From contig NZ_WOCA01000008.1 in assembly GCF_009728145.1 (NCBI RefSeq), positions 79,533-143,532 on the forward strand: a DNA stretch of 64,000 nt. The letters are read 5' to 3'. Numbering within the stretch: position 1 is the stretch's first letter; every line of letters begins with the position of its first letter. Positions 44,109-53,969 of this stretch are shown here, in pieces. The translations under genes were made by a program, and so were the position numbers. A model generated the notes under the pieces. The model had not been told where the DNA came from. It worked only from the letters and a program-made list of their open reading frames with translations, and did no database searches. The DNA is from Ornithinibacillus caprae. GTDB taxonomy: Bacteria > Bacillota > Bacilli > Bacillales > Amphibacillaceae.

Positions 44109-45296
44109 ATGCCAAAATATATTTGGTTGTTAGTAATTGCGATGGCAATCAATGTAACGGGGGCCTCTTTTCTATGGCCACTTAATACGATTTACATGCA
44201 CAATGAGCTCGGTAAAAGTCTTGCTTTTGCTGGGGTCATTTTAATGTTTAACCAAGGTGCAGCTATTGTTGGGAATTTAATAGGTGGTATACTATTTGAC
44301 AAGTTCAGTGCTTATAAAACTATTATTTTTGGAACGGTACTTGCCTTAGTTGCTTCCATTATTTTATCGTTTAATCATAATATTGTTCCGTATTCAATTT
44401 TGTTGGTTGTTATTGGATTTGGTTCCGGTATTACCGGGCCAGTTATGTTTGCCATGGCAGGATCAGTATGGCCACAAGGCGGTAGAAGAGCATTTAATGC
44501 TATCTATGTTGCACAGAATCTAGGTGTAGCTTTAGGTGCAACGATAGGTGGATATGTAGCTAGTATTTCGTTTGATTATATTTTCGTAGCGAACGCTTCT
44601 CTTTTTGTTATTTTTTTTCTAATGGTTTTATTTACCTTTAAAGGAATGGATCAGGAACGTGATCGCCAAATGCATACTTCCGTTATTGAGCAAAGTAAAA
44701 AGATTCAAAACAAATCTTCCATTATGGCGTTGATTATTTTAAGTAGTGGATTTTTTGTTACATGGTTAGCTTATAGTCAGTGGCAATCAACAATCGCATC
44801 CCATACACAGGATATTGGAATTCCGTTAGAGCAATATAGTACGCTTTGGGCAATAAATGGTTTTCTTATCGTTCTCCTGCAACCTTTGGTAAAATGGATT
44901 ACAGAAAGAGTAACCAATATAAAGGCACATATTTATATTGGGAATTTCATATTAATTATTTCATTCGTAATTGCAATGGTTGCAGAACAGTTTACGGTGT
45001 TCGCAGTGGCAATGATAATTTTAACGATTGGAGAAATACTTGTTTGGCCGGCTATTCCAACATTGGCAAATGAGCTCGCACCGAAAGGAAGAGCTGGTTT
45101 CTATCAAGGATTTATAAATAGTGTTGCAGCAGCTGGCCGAATGATTGGACCTGTTGTTGGTGGAGTAATTGTGGATGTTTTTAATATTCAATTATTATTC
45201 TATATATTATTGTTCTTACTCTTTATTCCATTTGTGACTACGAAACTGTTCGACCGAGGGGTTCAACCGGAAAAAGAACTAGCAGAAGCTAAGTAA
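44109..45296 (+). CDS. MFS drug-efflux-type transporter
   Basis: A 395-residue major facilitator with 12 segments: FLWPLNTIYMHNELGKSLAF, LIGGILFDKFSAYKTIIFG between helices 2 and 3, and ELAPKGRAGFYQGFINSVAA in the C half. It resembles the YttB/MdtH type of multidrug exporter, but substrate is open. The HAD gene follows 13 bases later, so the two are probably cotranscribed. Confidence 0.82.
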   Translation: MPKYIWLLVIAMAINVTGASFLWPLNTIYMHNELGKSLAFAGVILMFNQGAAIVGNLIGGILFDKFSAYKTIIFGTVLALVASIILSFNHNIVPYSILLVVIGFGSGITGPVMFAMAGSVWPQGGRRAFNAIYVAQNLGVALGATIGGYVASISFDYIFVANASLFVIFFLMVLFTFKGMDQERDRQMHTSVIEQSKKIQNKSSIMALIILSSGFFVTWLAYSQWQSTIASHTQDIGIPLEQYSTLWAINGFLIVLLQPLVKWITERVTNIKAHIYIGNFILIISFVIAMVAEQFTVFAVAMIILTIGEILVWPAIPTLANELAPKGRAGFYQGFINSVAAAGRMIGPVVGGVIVDVFNIQLLFYILLFLLFIPFVTTKLFDRGVQPEKELAEAK

Positions 45297-45309
45297 AAGG
45301 AGAATCGAT

Positions 45310-46044
45310 ATGTCAGAAGTTAAATTAGTTGCACTTGATATGGACGGAACACTCCTAAATATGAACGAGGAAGTCTCTGATTACACAAAACAAGTGATTG
45401 CTCAAGCTTTGAAAAAGGAAGTCCATGTTGTTTTAAGTACAGGCAGGTGGCTACAGTCTTGTTACCCATACGCAGAAGCATTACAATTACCTTCTTATTT
45501 GGTTACATGTAATGGTGGTGAAATATGGACCATGGAGAAAGAATTAGTTGAACAGCATCTATTGAATGCAACAGATGTTGAAAAGATGTGGCAATTAGGA
45601 GAAGAAATTGGTGTCCATATGTGGATGATTTCTACGGAGGATGTATACCGTGGGGAGCGACCAGAAGATTTTCAGAAACATCAATGGCTAAAATTTGGTT
45701 GTGATTCATATGATACAGATAAGCTAGATCACATGGTCAAAGAGCTATCCTATTTAAAGGGTCTTGAACTAACTAATTCATTGCCTACAAATATAGAAGT
45801 AAATCCAAAGGGTGTAAGTAAAGCAAGTGCCTTAAAAAAAGTTTGTCAAAAGCTAGGGATCACCATGAACGAAGTAATGGCTGTTGGTGATAGCTTGAAT
45901 GATATAAAAATGATTCAAGAAGCAGGTATTGGTGTTGCAATGGGAAATGCACAGGAAGCCATTAAAAATGTAGCAAATTATGTAACGGATACAAACAACA
46001 ACGACGGTGTAGCAAAAGCTATTGAACGATTTGTATTATCGTAA
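45310..46044 (+). CDS. Cof-type HAD phosphatase
   Basis: A 244-residue class IIB (Cof) HAD hydrolase: LVALDMDGTLLNMNEEVSDY (motif I), HVVLSTGRWLQS (motif II), Lys in NPKGVSKASALKKV, and AVGDSLNDIKMIQEAGIGVA (motif IV). These enzymes dephosphorylate sugar phosphates or flavin precursors; substrate unassigned. AAAAGGAGAA precedes ATG 45310. Confidence 0.88.
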   Translation: MSEVKLVALDMDGTLLNMNEEVSDYTKQVIAQALKKEVHVVLSTGRWLQSCYPYAEALQLPSYLVTCNGGEIWTMEKELVEQHLLNATDVEKMWQLGEEIGVHMWMISTEDVYRGERPEDFQKHQWLKFGCDSYDTDKLDHMVKELSYLKGLELTNSLPTNIEVNPKGVSKASALKKVCQKLGITMNEVMAVGDSLNDIKMIQEAGIGVAMGNAQEAIKNVANYVTDTNNNDGVAKAIERFVLS

Positions 46045-46062
46045 CATGCTATATATGAAATA

Positions 46063-46170
46063 CTGAATTAGTGAGTAGATGTGCTGAATAAATTTTGGAA
46101 ATGCTGAATTAGTCGCTTGAAATACTGAATTATTCTCCAAAATGCTGAATAATCAAATATAATGCTGAAT
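46063..46170. repeat. second short-period satellite, six CTGAAT units at 20-21 bp
   Basis: CTGAAT (usually AATGCTGAAT or AATACTGAATTA) begins at 46063, 46084, 46104, 46125, 46145 and 46165, spaced 21, 20, 21, 20 and 20 bp. Only the core is conserved. The remaining intergenic DNA to 46398 shows no gene. Confidence 0.8.
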
Positions 46171-46398
46171 CTAGAGAGAATGATGAGTAAGCGCAAATCC
46201 AGTCCGTACCACTCTGCCCCGGGCGTTTGTGAGTTTCCTAATTCCCTTAAATTTCTCTATTAATACGTTATAAAGAACACTTATCTTTCGTTTACGCGAT
46301 TTTTCTCCTATTTACTTGAATTATCATATTTTGTAAAGTTGGAATTGTTCTATATAATGTACATATGATGATTGCCTTATGGTAAAGGAGAAATGGAA

Positions 46399-46746
46399 AT
46401 GATCGGAAAACGGATCAATAAGATAAGGTTAGATAAGGGATACTCGCTAGCCTTGCTAGCTGAAATGTCAGGTGTTTCTAAGTCGTATTTGAGTTATTTA
46501 GAAAGGGATTTACGAACAAATCCTTCTTTGCAGGTTTTAACAAGAATAGCTCAGGCATTAGGATGTTCTCTAGAATATTTGTTAGGGGATGAAATGATTG
46601 CAGTTGAGAAACAGTTAAAGGAAGAACTTGATGACGAAGTGGTGTTTTATTTAAAAAACGCTATTGAGGAAGGAACAATAAAAGCAGATTTAGAGGAATT
46701 TCAGAAGTATATAGAGTTCCTAAATTGGAAGGCAACAAATAAATAG
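46399..46746 (+). CDS. SinR/SlrR-like regulator
   Basis: A 115-residue protein with an N-terminal HTH (IGKRINKIRLDKGYSLALLA, then SGVSKSYLSYLERDLRTNPS) and a C-terminal SinI/SinR-type dimerisation helix pair (LKNAIEEGTIKADLEEFQKY). It is a paralogue of the SinR at 59564, so it may act as SlrR, forming mixed complexes. AAAGGAG is eight bases before ATG 46399. GTTCTAT upstream resembles half a SinR box. Confidence 0.85.
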   Translation: MIGKRINKIRLDKGYSLALLAEMSGVSKSYLSYLERDLRTNPSLQVLTRIAQALGCSLEYLLGDEMIAVEKQLKEELDDEVVFYLKNAIEEGTIKADLEEFQKYIEFLNWKATNK

Positions 46747-46817
46747 TATGACCATTCCTTTCATTGGATCGGAAAAAAGAGTATAATAATATTAGAACGA
46801 TGAAAGGGGATGCTGTC

Positions 46818-47000
46818 ATGTCTTTTTCACGTGGACCAAAAGAACCTGTGCAAGAAGTCGAAACAACTATTTGGTCTTGTACAAGTGAAGATTGTAATGG
46901 ATGGATGCGCGAGTCATGGAGTTTCAATGAAAAGCCAGAATGTCCATTATGTAAATCTTCAATGACTCAGGAAGTACGTGTGCTTCCAGAAATAAAATAA
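46818..47000 (+). CDS. YdjO-like small zinc-ribbon protein
   Basis: A 60-residue protein: MSFSRGPKEP start, then WSCTSEDCNGWMRESW and PECPLCKSSM, two Cys pairs arranged as a zinc ribbon. It matches the cold-inducible YdjO family of Bacillaceae, function unknown. AAAGGGG lies upstream of ATG 46818. Confidence 0.85.
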   Translation: MSFSRGPKEPVQEVETTIWSCTSEDCNGWMRESWSFNEKPECPLCKSSMTQEVRVLPEIK

Positions 47001-47381
47001 TAGTAATTCATTTTCTAATATAAATGCAATCTCGGTGTGACTGTTAATCGGGGTTGTTTTTATTTTGCTTTTTTTGAGGATTGTTTTTTGCGCTATGTTC
47101 GGTGAATTTGAAGTAGATTGATCGGTACGGTGCTTCAAAGTCATGCTTCCAATGGGGAAAATGTAGAGAATAGCAGAATGAGGATCCAACAAAATCAATG
47201 GAGTGGGTCCTCATTCCGTTAAATGTATAAAAGGTATAGAATTCGCAGTAATTCGAGCATGGATTTACTTTGCAAAAAAAATGGAATATTTTTCAATGGG
47301 ACGAATACGTTGTAATAGAGACTTCTTCTAGATTTATCACCGAAAAATGCAAGGGATTTCTTATGAAGGAGGAAATTTATT
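47001..47381. other. non-coding gap with a hairpin
   Basis: GAATGAGGA and TCCTCATTC at about 47178-47217 form a stem without a T-run. No coding potential is evident; it should contain the aldehyde dehydrogenase promoter. Confidence 0.5.
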
Positions 47382-48902
47382 ATGAAGTATGCAAACCCAA
47401 ATACAGAAGGTGCTCTAGTTAATTTCAAAGAACGTTACGATAACTTTATAGGTGGTGAGTATCAACCGCCAATGAATGGTAACTATTTTAAAAATGTATC
47501 TCCTGTAACTGGACAAGTTTTCTGTGAAATAGCTAGATCTACCAAAGAGGATGTCGAGGCAGCACTTGATGCAGCGCATGCCGCTAAGGATGCATGGGGG
47601 AAAACATCTGTAACAGAACGCGCTAATATCTTAAATAAAATTGCAGATCGTATCGAGGAAAACTTAGAAATGCTTGCTGTTGCTGAAACATGGGATAATG
47701 GAAAAGCTGTTCGTGAAACATTAGCAGCGGATTTACCATTAGCGATTGATCATTTCCGATATTTTGCAGGAGCAATTCGCGCGCAAGAAGGTGGAATTAG
47801 TCAAATAGATAATGATACTGTTGCATATCATTTTCATGAACCATTAGGTGTCGTAGGACAAATCATTCCATGGAACTTTCCATTACTTATGGCTACGTGG
47901 AAACTGGCACCTGCATTAGCTGCTGGAAACTGTGTTGTGTTAAAACCAGCAGAACAAACTCCGGCTTCGATTCATGTGCTAATGGAGTTAATCCATGATC
48001 TACTCCCTCCAGGTGTTGTTAATATCGTAAATGGATTTGGTGTAGAAGCTGGAAAACCACTTGCTTCTAGTAGTCGTATAGCAAAAATCGCCTTTACAGG
48101 TGAAACGACAACAGGTCGCTTGATTATGCAATATGCATCAGAAAATATTATTCCAGTTACATTGGAATTAGGTGGCAAATCTCCAAATATATTCTTTGAA
48201 GATGTCATGGATCAGGATGATGGATTTTTGGATAAAGCAATTGAAGGAATGGTTATGTTTGCACTTAACCAGGGAGAGGTTTGTACATGTCCATCTCGGG
48301 CTTTAGTACATAAATCCATTTATGAGGAATTTATGGAGCGTGCGATTGCACGAGTAAAACAAATAAAAATAGGTCACCCGTTAGATACGGAAACGATGAT
48401 GGGTGCACAAGCATCACTAGAACAAATGGAAAAAATCTCATCCTACTTAGATATTGGGAAGCAGGAAGGTGCAGAAGTCCTTACTGGTGGAAAAGTTAAT
48501 AAGCTGGAAGGTGAGCTAGCAGAAGGATATTATGTGGAACCGACTATTTTCAAAGGAAATAATAGTATGCGTATTTTCCAAGAGGAGATATTTGGACCGG
48601 TACTTTCGGTTACCACCTTTAAGGAGCCTGAGGAAGCATTGGAAATTGCCAATGATACATTATATGGTTTGGGAGCTGGCGTTTGGTCCAGAAATATTAA
48701 TACGGCATATCGCTTTGGACGTGAGATTGAAGCAGGACGTGTTTGGACAAATTGCTACCATCAATACCCTGCCCATGCAGCGTTTGGTGGCTATAAAAAA
48801 TCAGGAATAGGTCGAGAAAATCACCAAATGATGCTAGATCATTATCAACAAACGAAAAATTTACTTGTTAGCTATAGTGAAGGTCCAGCAGGCTTGTTTT
48901 AG
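47382..48902 (+). CDS. NAD-dependent aldehyde dehydrogenase (AldA/ExaC type)
   Basis: A 506-residue aldehyde dehydrogenase oxidising aldehydes to acids. Active-site Asn is in [20 protein letters not shown], Glu in [16 protein letters not shown] and Cys in [15 protein letters not shown]. The N terminus ([20 protein letters not shown]) is typical of acetaldehyde-type enzymes such as ExaC/AcoD. AAGGAGG precedes ATG 47382. The DUF779 gene that follows is its usual companion. Confidence 0.93.
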   Translation: MKYANPNTEGALVNFKERYDNFIGGEYQPPMNGNYFKNVSPVTGQVFCEIARSTKEDVEAALDAAHAAKDAWGKTSVTERANILNKIADRIEENLEMLAVAETWDNGKAVRETLAADLPLAIDHFRYFAGAIRAQEGGISQIDNDTVAYHFHEPLGVVGQIIPWNFPLLMATWKLAPALAAGNCVVLKPAEQTPASIHVLMELIHDLLPPGVVNIVNGFGVEAGKPLASSSRIAKIAFTGETTTGRLIMQYASENIIPVTLELGGKSPNIFFEDVMDQDDGFLDKAIEGMVMFALNQGEVCTCPSRALVHKSIYEEFMERAIARVKQIKIGHPLDTETMMGAQASLEQMEKISSYLDIGKQEGAEVLTGGKVNKLEGELAEGYYVEPTIFKGNNSMRIFQEEIFGPVLSVTTFKEPEEALEIANDTLYGLGAGVWSRNINTAYRFGREIEAGRVWTNCYHQYPAHAAFGGYKKSGIGRENHQMMLDHYQQTKNLLVSYSEGPAGLF

Positions 48903-48984
48903 CAGTTAACAAAGATATATTATCCTGCAAAATTGCAACATAGACTTTGGTGAATAGTTATGTTTTCTATATCTAAAAATTAGC

Positions 48985-49012
48985 GGAGCTATGTCAAACA
49001 ATAGCTCCTTTC
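48985..49012 (+). terminator. hairpin between aldehyde dehydrogenase and DUF779 genes
   Basis: GGAGCTAT pairs with ATAGCTCC, followed by TTTCTT. Likely partial terminator. Confidence 0.65.
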
Positions 49013-49052
49013 TTCATATACTGATAGTAATCAAATAAAGCGAGGTGTAAGA

Positions 49053-49415
49053 ATGGTTAATCGTGTCACGGCAACGGAGGAAGCGTTGAATTTGATTTCG
49101 AAGCTAAAAGGAATTCATGGTGATTTAATGTTTTATCAATCAGGTGGATGTTGTGATGGAAGCTCACCAATGTGCTATCCAAGAGACGAATTTCGTGTTG
49201 GGGAATCAGATGTACGGTTAGGAGAAATTGGGAATACACCTTTTTATATATCTAAAGATCAATACGAATACTGGAAGCATACCCAGTTAATTATTGATGT
49301 TGTAGATGGCCGTGGAGGCATGTTTTCATTGGAAGGTCCTGAAGGGAAAAGGTTTTTAACAAGGTCTAGGGTTTTTACAGAAGAAGAAAGAGCAGTTTTA
49401 AATACGAATATGTGA
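49053..49415 (+). CDS. DUF779 protein, aldehyde dehydrogenase partner
   Basis: A 120-residue DUF779 protein: LMFYQSGGCCDGSSPMCYPR carries a cysteine cluster, and YWKHTQLIIDVVDGRGGMFS is the conserved centre. Consistently found beside aldehyde dehydrogenase genes; its biochemical role is not known. A terminator AAACACCG/CGGTGTTT with T-run follows at 49434-49466. Confidence 0.88.
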   Translation: MVNRVTATEEALNLISKLKGIHGDLMFYQSGGCCDGSSPMCYPRDEFRVGESDVRLGEIGNTPFYISKDQYEYWKHTQLIIDVVDGRGGMFSLEGPEGKRFLTRSRVFTEEERAVLNTNM

Positions 49416-49544
49416 TGATATTTCTGTGAGCTGAAACACCGCGGTTTGTCACGGTGTTTTCATTTTAATAATGGATTTTAAGAATAATTCACTCAGCTGA
49501 AGAAATATACATACATTAAATAAAAAAATAAAGGAAGTGTCTCC

Positions 49545-50600
49545 TTGAATTATAAAGCTAGTTCCTATTATGTTGGTGGAAATACAGCGAAAGGGTTTGT
49601 TAATTTTTTACCATCGAATGTTAGGAATTTTAATCACGTAATCATTCTAAACCATCCATCTGAAACACTGAAAACGACGGTAATTCAAAACGCCATTGAA
49701 CATTATAAAAAAGATCATGAAGTGGAGGTGCTCTTAAGTGCTTTAGGAGGAAATTTTTTAGATGGTGTAATCGTAAGGGGGAAATCGTTTGCTGTAGTTA
49801 ATGACACTATTTCAACCCAAGGTTTATCTGGAGCAATTGAGATGGATTTAAATTTATTTTTGGCTGAAGAAATTCCTAGAAATGAAAAATTCACTGAGGC
49901 AAAAAATAATTTTGATACAGCAACGGAAGAAGCGTATGAGAATTTCTCTATTGGACTAGAACTGCATGATGATTTAGAAGAAATTTATATTAATCAAATG
50001 GATTTTGAAAAAGCGGATAGGCTTACAGAGAATTTTATCAAAAAGCTATTAGAGAATGTAGATAAGCAAGATGCTAAGGGGAAGGTTCTCGATCGATTAT
50101 TTGGAACCAATACAAAAGACGGTGTTGTCAATATTGTGCCGGATCTACTTAAGGGGCAATCAAAAAATTATTATATTAAAGGTAGAGCGGGAACTGGCAA
50201 ATCAACGTTTATGAAAAAAATTAAAAATGCTTGTCTAGAGCATGGATTTGACGTTGAATTATATCATTGCAGTTTCGATCCAAACAGTATTGATATGGTG
50301 ATTGTTCGTGAACTTGATTTTTGTATTTTTGATAGTACGGATCCACATGAATTTTTTCCTGAACATGAAAAAGATGAGATAGTAGATCTCTATCAAGAAC
50401 TTGTAACCCCTGGAACAGATGAAAAGTTTGCAATTGAGATTGATAAATTGAATCGTGATTATAAGGCCTACATGAAAAAAGGAATTGTACATTTAAGGGA
50501 TGCTGGTGCATATTTAGAACAAGTTGAACAGCAATTTGTGTTTAATGAACAAGAAGTTGATCGAATAACTAATTTTATCCTTGAGAAAATAGTTCAGTAA
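49545..50600 (+). CDS. PRK06851-type P-loop ATPase
   Basis: A 351-residue protein of a family with two P-loop halves. The second half has an intact Walker A, IKGRAGTGKSTFMKKI. In the first half the P-loop position after YYVGGNTAKGFVNF reads ILNHPSETLKTTV, which is degenerate. TTG 49545 is the start, with AGGAAG upstream. Role unknown; sporulation-related functions have been suggested for the family, but nothing here proves it. A GGTCCTGC/GCAGGACC hairpin follows the stop. Confidence 0.75.
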   Translation: MNYKASSYYVGGNTAKGFVNFLPSNVRNFNHVIILNHPSETLKTTVIQNAIEHYKKDHEVEVLLSALGGNFLDGVIVRGKSFAVVNDTISTQGLSGAIEMDLNLFLAEEIPRNEKFTEAKNNFDTATEEAYENFSIGLELHDDLEEIYINQMDFEKADRLTENFIKKLLENVDKQDAKGKVLDRLFGTNTKDGVVNIVPDLLKGQSKNYYIKGRAGTGKSTFMKKIKNACLEHGFDVELYHCSFDPNSIDMVIVRELDFCIFDSTDPHEFFPEHEKDEIVDLYQELVTPGTDEKFAIEIDKLNRDYKAYMKKGIVHLRDAGAYLEQVEQQFVFNEQEVDRITNFILEKIVQ

Positions 50601-50604
50601 ATGT

Positions 50605-50628
50605 GGTCCTGCTCCGCAGGACCTTTCA
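50605..50628 (+). terminator. hairpin after the P-loop ATPase gene
   Basis: GGTCCTGC (50605-50612) and GCAGGACC (50616-50623) with a TCC loop, then TTTC. Short T-run. Confidence 0.65.
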
Positions 50629-50752
50629 AATAATTAACTATATTCCTTTAATATAATAACTGGGAAAATTTAGCTATTGTTTTTTTGAAAATAATAAGTT
50701 AAAATGAATTAACTGAAAATTGAGAGTATAGAAAATAATGGGGGTGTAATGG

Positions 50753-51193
50753 GTGATATCGGTTAAGATGCTGAAACCGTACTATATTAAGTCAAATGAA
50801 AATTATGTACGAATTATATTGGCATATCAGTATTTTGCAGTTGTAATCAATAAAAAAGTATATCAGTTTATTCCTGTTGAAGCGAAAGAAATTAGAATAA
50901 ACCGAAGAACTAGAAAAGTTGAGAATATAGGTGCAAGATTTGCATTCCAAAAAGGGAAAGACATCGTCTATATGACAATGAGTGAATTACTATCATTACC
51001 AGACTTTCTATTTCAATTACACACCATTGCCAAACCATATTATGAAAATGTAGAAGAGGAAAAAAACCAATCAATAAATGAAAGCGCTATTATCATTGAT
51101 GAGCTAGAACATCTGAATGTGAAGCGTTTAATAGATCGAGCATTAGATGAGCGTAATGAGGAAGCATTCTACAACTTGGTTAAGTTACTTTAA
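50753..51193 (+). CDS. IDEAL-domain protein, paralogue 1
   Basis: A 146-residue protein with an N-terminal beta-rich region (VKMLKPYYIKSNENYVRIIL) and a C-terminal IDEAL domain (IIIDELEHLNVKRLIDRALD, ERNEEAFYNLV). IDEAL domains occur in Bacillus proteins such as YpiB and ComK-regulating factors. GTG 50753 has GGGGTG upstream. About half identical to the next gene, so the pair arose by tandem duplication. Confidence 0.8.
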   Translation: MISVKMLKPYYIKSNENYVRIILAYQYFAVVINKKVYQFIPVEAKEIRINRRTRKVENIGARFAFQKGKDIVYMTMSELLSLPDFLFQLHTIAKPYYENVEEEKNQSINESAIIIDELEHLNVKRLIDRALDERNEEAFYNLVKLL

Positions 51194-51197
51194 TAAT

Positions 51198-51240
51198 AAG
51201 AAGTATGTCCTATTTAAATAAGGCATACTTCTTTTTTCCT
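51198..51240 (+). terminator. terminator after IDEAL paralogue 1
   Basis: AGAAGTATG and CATACTTCT form the stem, followed by TTTTTT. Confidence 0.8.
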
Positions 51241-51340
51241 ATTTTTTAAAAAATAAGTTTATTATTATGTGAATAGGGTATTTATTTTTATAAGTCATTA
51301 CGAATAGTATATTAAGCCGGGAATTGGGAGGAAAAAGTAC

Positions 51341-51784
51341 ATGGTGACTGTTAAAATGTTAGAGCCCTATTCAATAAAGAAAGACGCTGAATATTTATAC
51401 GTTCAATTGGAAAAACAATGTTTCTCAATTTCTATAGAAGACGTGGCATATGATTTTATACCTGTAAAAGCAAATGAAATAAAAATTAAACGGGATACGA
51501 AAAAGATTCAGGACGTAGACGCTGCTTTTGCATTTAAAAATGCGGATGATATTGTATATATCACAATGAAAGAATTAATCAATATTCCAGATTTTCTTAT
51601 TAAACTATATTTCTTAACGAAACCATATTTTGATGAAAAAACAGACACTCAAGAATTAAATGTAAATGATAATATGGATATAATTATTGATGAATTAGAA
51701 CAGCAAAATATAAGACGTTTAATTGATAACGCATTAGATGAGCGAGACGAAGAAACATTCCATCAATTATTGAAGTATTTATAG
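51341..51784 (+). CDS. IDEAL-domain protein, paralogue 2
   Basis: A 147-residue copy of the preceding protein: VKMLEPYSIKKDAEYLYVQL, shared AFAFKNADDIVYITMKELI, and IDEAL domain IIIDELEQQNIRRLIDNALD. It has its own ribosome site (GGGAGG) and own terminator (GAAGTATATC/GATATACTTC, about 51797-51834), so the two copies are separately expressed. Function unknown. Confidence 0.8.
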   Translation: MVTVKMLEPYSIKKDAEYLYVQLEKQCFSISIEDVAYDFIPVKANEIKIKRDTKKIQDVDAAFAFKNADDIVYITMKELINIPDFLIKLYFLTKPYFDEKTDTQELNVNDNMDIIIDELEQQNIRRLIDNALDERDEETFHQLLKYL

Positions 51785-51841
51785 ATGAAAAGAAGAAGTA
51801 TATCACCTAATAAAAAAGGCGATATACTTCTTTAATTGAAG

Positions 51842-53863
51842 TTATTTTATTTTCTCAAGAATATCGGTTACTTTTTCAACAGCAATACTACTGCCACCAA
51901 GTTCATGAACATCCTCGACCATCATTGCGATAAGGATGTCTTGGTCTTCTGTTGGGTAGCCAACGAACCATCCATTTTGAGCTCCTTCTTCATCTTCGAG
52001 TGTCAGCTTTAGTTCTACTGTTGCTGTTTTACCGGATATTGGGAGGTTAGCGTTTTTAGCATACCCTGCTGTTCCATCTGTTACTACACCACGTAATGCT
52101 TCACTAATGATGTCTGCTTGTTCCTTCGTAATCAGCTCTTCTTGCCAAACTTGAGAAGTTTCTTCTGATTCAAGTAATGTTGGTTTTATCATATTTCCAT
52201 CATTTAAGAATGTAGTATAAGCAGTTGCCATATGGAGGGAACTTATCTCTAATTCACCTTGACCATAGCTGGCATTTGCTAATAAAACCGGATCACTTAG
52301 GTTGCCACTTGTTGAAACAGTTGAAGTCTCAATAGGATATTCGAAAGGTATACTTTCACCAAAACCAAATTGCTGTAATCCGTTTAGAAATGCATCTTCC
52401 CCCATTTCTAATGCTTGCATAGCAAAATATATATTATCGGAACGTACAATAGCATCTCTTAGGTCAACCGGGCCATTGGATTCGGATACACGACGTATTT
52501 CATAATCACTCCAGCCTTCTGGTTTCCATGTTAATCCTTCAATTTCAAACGTTTCATTCGGATCAATGCTTCCATTTTGTAATCCAACAGCTGCACTTAC
52601 AGGCTTGATTACAGAACCAGGTGCGAACGTAGAAGTGAAACGATTTAGTAATGGGTTTTTCGGATCGTTTTGTAAGCTATCCCATTTACTTTGGGAAATG
52701 CCATACACCATATCATTTGGATCATACGATGGACTACTTACAAGTGCTAAAGTTTCACCAGTTTTCGGATGAATGGCTGCTGTTGTTCCTGCTTCACCAT
52801 CGTAGGAGTTGAAGATTTCTTCTTGAATATTTGCATCAATAGTCGTAACAATCTTCTCACCATTTTTTACTTCTTTTTCGGCAAGTGTAATATCCTCTTC
52901 GCCTTCTTTGGTGACATAGATACGAACCCCTTTTTCACCTTTTAATTGCTCTTCATAGACCCTTTCAAGACCTGTATTTCCAATCATATCGTTCGGACTG
53001 TATACTTCCGGATCCTTTTCTTCTAATTGTTCTGCAGTAATTTGTCTTATATACCCTACAAGGTGTGCTGCTGATTCTCCTAATGGATATACGCGTCCTG
53101 TTGCTTCAGAACCCATGATTCCATCAATTTCCCAAAGCTGATTTAATAATTCTTCATTTGATTCGGGAACCTTTCGTAATGGAACAAAGGTATCCTCAGT
53201 AACCCAGCCTTGACTTAATTGACTATCAATCGCTTCGACAGACATATTAAGTAAGCTAGCGACTTTCTCTATATCTGAGTCTGTATCAAAATTTCCAGGT
53301 ACTATTCCAATTTCCCAAACTGTATCATTAATTGCTAATGGCATGAGATTTCGATCCAATATTTCTCCTCGAACAGGCTCAGTAGTGGAGATTCCAATCT
53401 CACCACCATCTTTAATCTCTGGAAAAATAAATCCAGGATCCCAAGATACAAACCAGTTTAGACTTTCTTCATCTTCTCCTTCGTCTATTTGGGTAAGTTT
53501 TGCCTCATACTCAAATGAAATAGGACCAGCCATACTATTCATTTCCACGGTAAAAGGAAGCGTTGCTGTCCCCTCTTCAAGTGAAGTTTCCAGTTCATCG
53601 TCAGATAATTTTGTATAAGAAATGGTGACATCACTTATTTGCAGATCTTCATAAATCTTAGTATATCGATCAACCATGTTTTCCGTTGAGTATTCCTGTT
53701 GAGATTCAGGTGTCAGCATCTCATACATTTTTGAGAATTCCTGATTACTCCAATGTTCTACGTATTTATCAAACCGTTCATGTGGTGTTACTACATCGTC
53801 TTCGGAACATCCAATTAATATGACGAAAAAAACGATGGATAGTAGTAAGGTTACTCTCCTCAT
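51842..53863 (-). CDS. pbpC: penicillin-binding protein 3-like transpeptidase with MecA-type N domain
   Basis: A 673-residue lipoprotein-like PBP (LIGCSEDD lipobox) with an NTF2-like MecA N-terminal domain (about 30-145), a dimerisation domain (RGEILDRNLMPLAIN) and a transpeptidase domain. Active-site Ser is in FAPGSVIKPVSA (S-V-I-K) and the second motif in VRSDNIYF. The third motif, normally KTG, reads GKTATVELK. The architecture matches B. subtilis PBP3 and low-affinity PBP2a types. It cross-links peptidoglycan outside the membrane. GGGGGA ribosome site precedes ATG 53863. Confidence 0.9.
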   Translation of the reverse strand: MRRVTLLLSIVFFVILIGCSEDDVVTPHERFDKYVEHWSNQEFSKMYEMLTPESQQEYSTENMVDRYTKIYEDLQISDVTISYTKLSDDELETSLEEGTATLPFTVEMNSMAGPISFEYEAKLTQIDEGEDEESLNWFVSWDPGFIFPEIKDGGEIGISTTEPVRGEILDRNLMPLAINDTVWEIGIVPGNFDTDSDIEKVASLLNMSVEAIDSQLSQGWVTEDTFVPLRKVPESNEELLNQLWEIDGIMGSEATGRVYPLGESAAHLVGYIRQITAEQLEEKDPEVYSPNDMIGNTGLERVYEEQLKGEKGVRIYVTKEGEEDITLAEKEVKNGEKIVTTIDANIQEEIFNSYDGEAGTTAAIHPKTGETLALVSSPSYDPNDMVYGISQSKWDSLQNDPKNPLLNRFTSTFAPGSVIKPVSAAVGLQNGSIDPNETFEIEGLTWKPEGWSDYEIRRVSESNGPVDLRDAIVRSDNIYFAMQALEMGEDAFLNGLQQFGFGESIPFEYPIETSTVSTSGNLSDPVLLANASYGQGELEISSLHMATAYTTFLNDGNMIKPTLLESEETSQVWQEELITKEQADIISEALRGVVTDGTAGYAKNANLPISGKTATVELKLTLEDEEGAQNGWFVGYPTEDQDILIAMMVEDVHELGGSSIAVEKVTDILEKIK

Positions 53864-53941
53864 TTGAATCCCCCTCTATTGAATTACATCTCCTATATTA
53901 TAACATTTTTTAAATAGAAAATTTATTGAGAAATAGTGAAA

Positions 53942-53965
53942 AGTCACCTGCTAAAACAGGTGACT
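53942..53965 (-). terminator. terminator of the LCP gene
   Basis: AGTCACCTG and CAGGTGACT form a perfect 9-bp stem; on the minus strand TTTTC follows. It lies between the LCP and PBP genes. Confidence 0.7.
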
Positions 53966-53969
53966 CATC

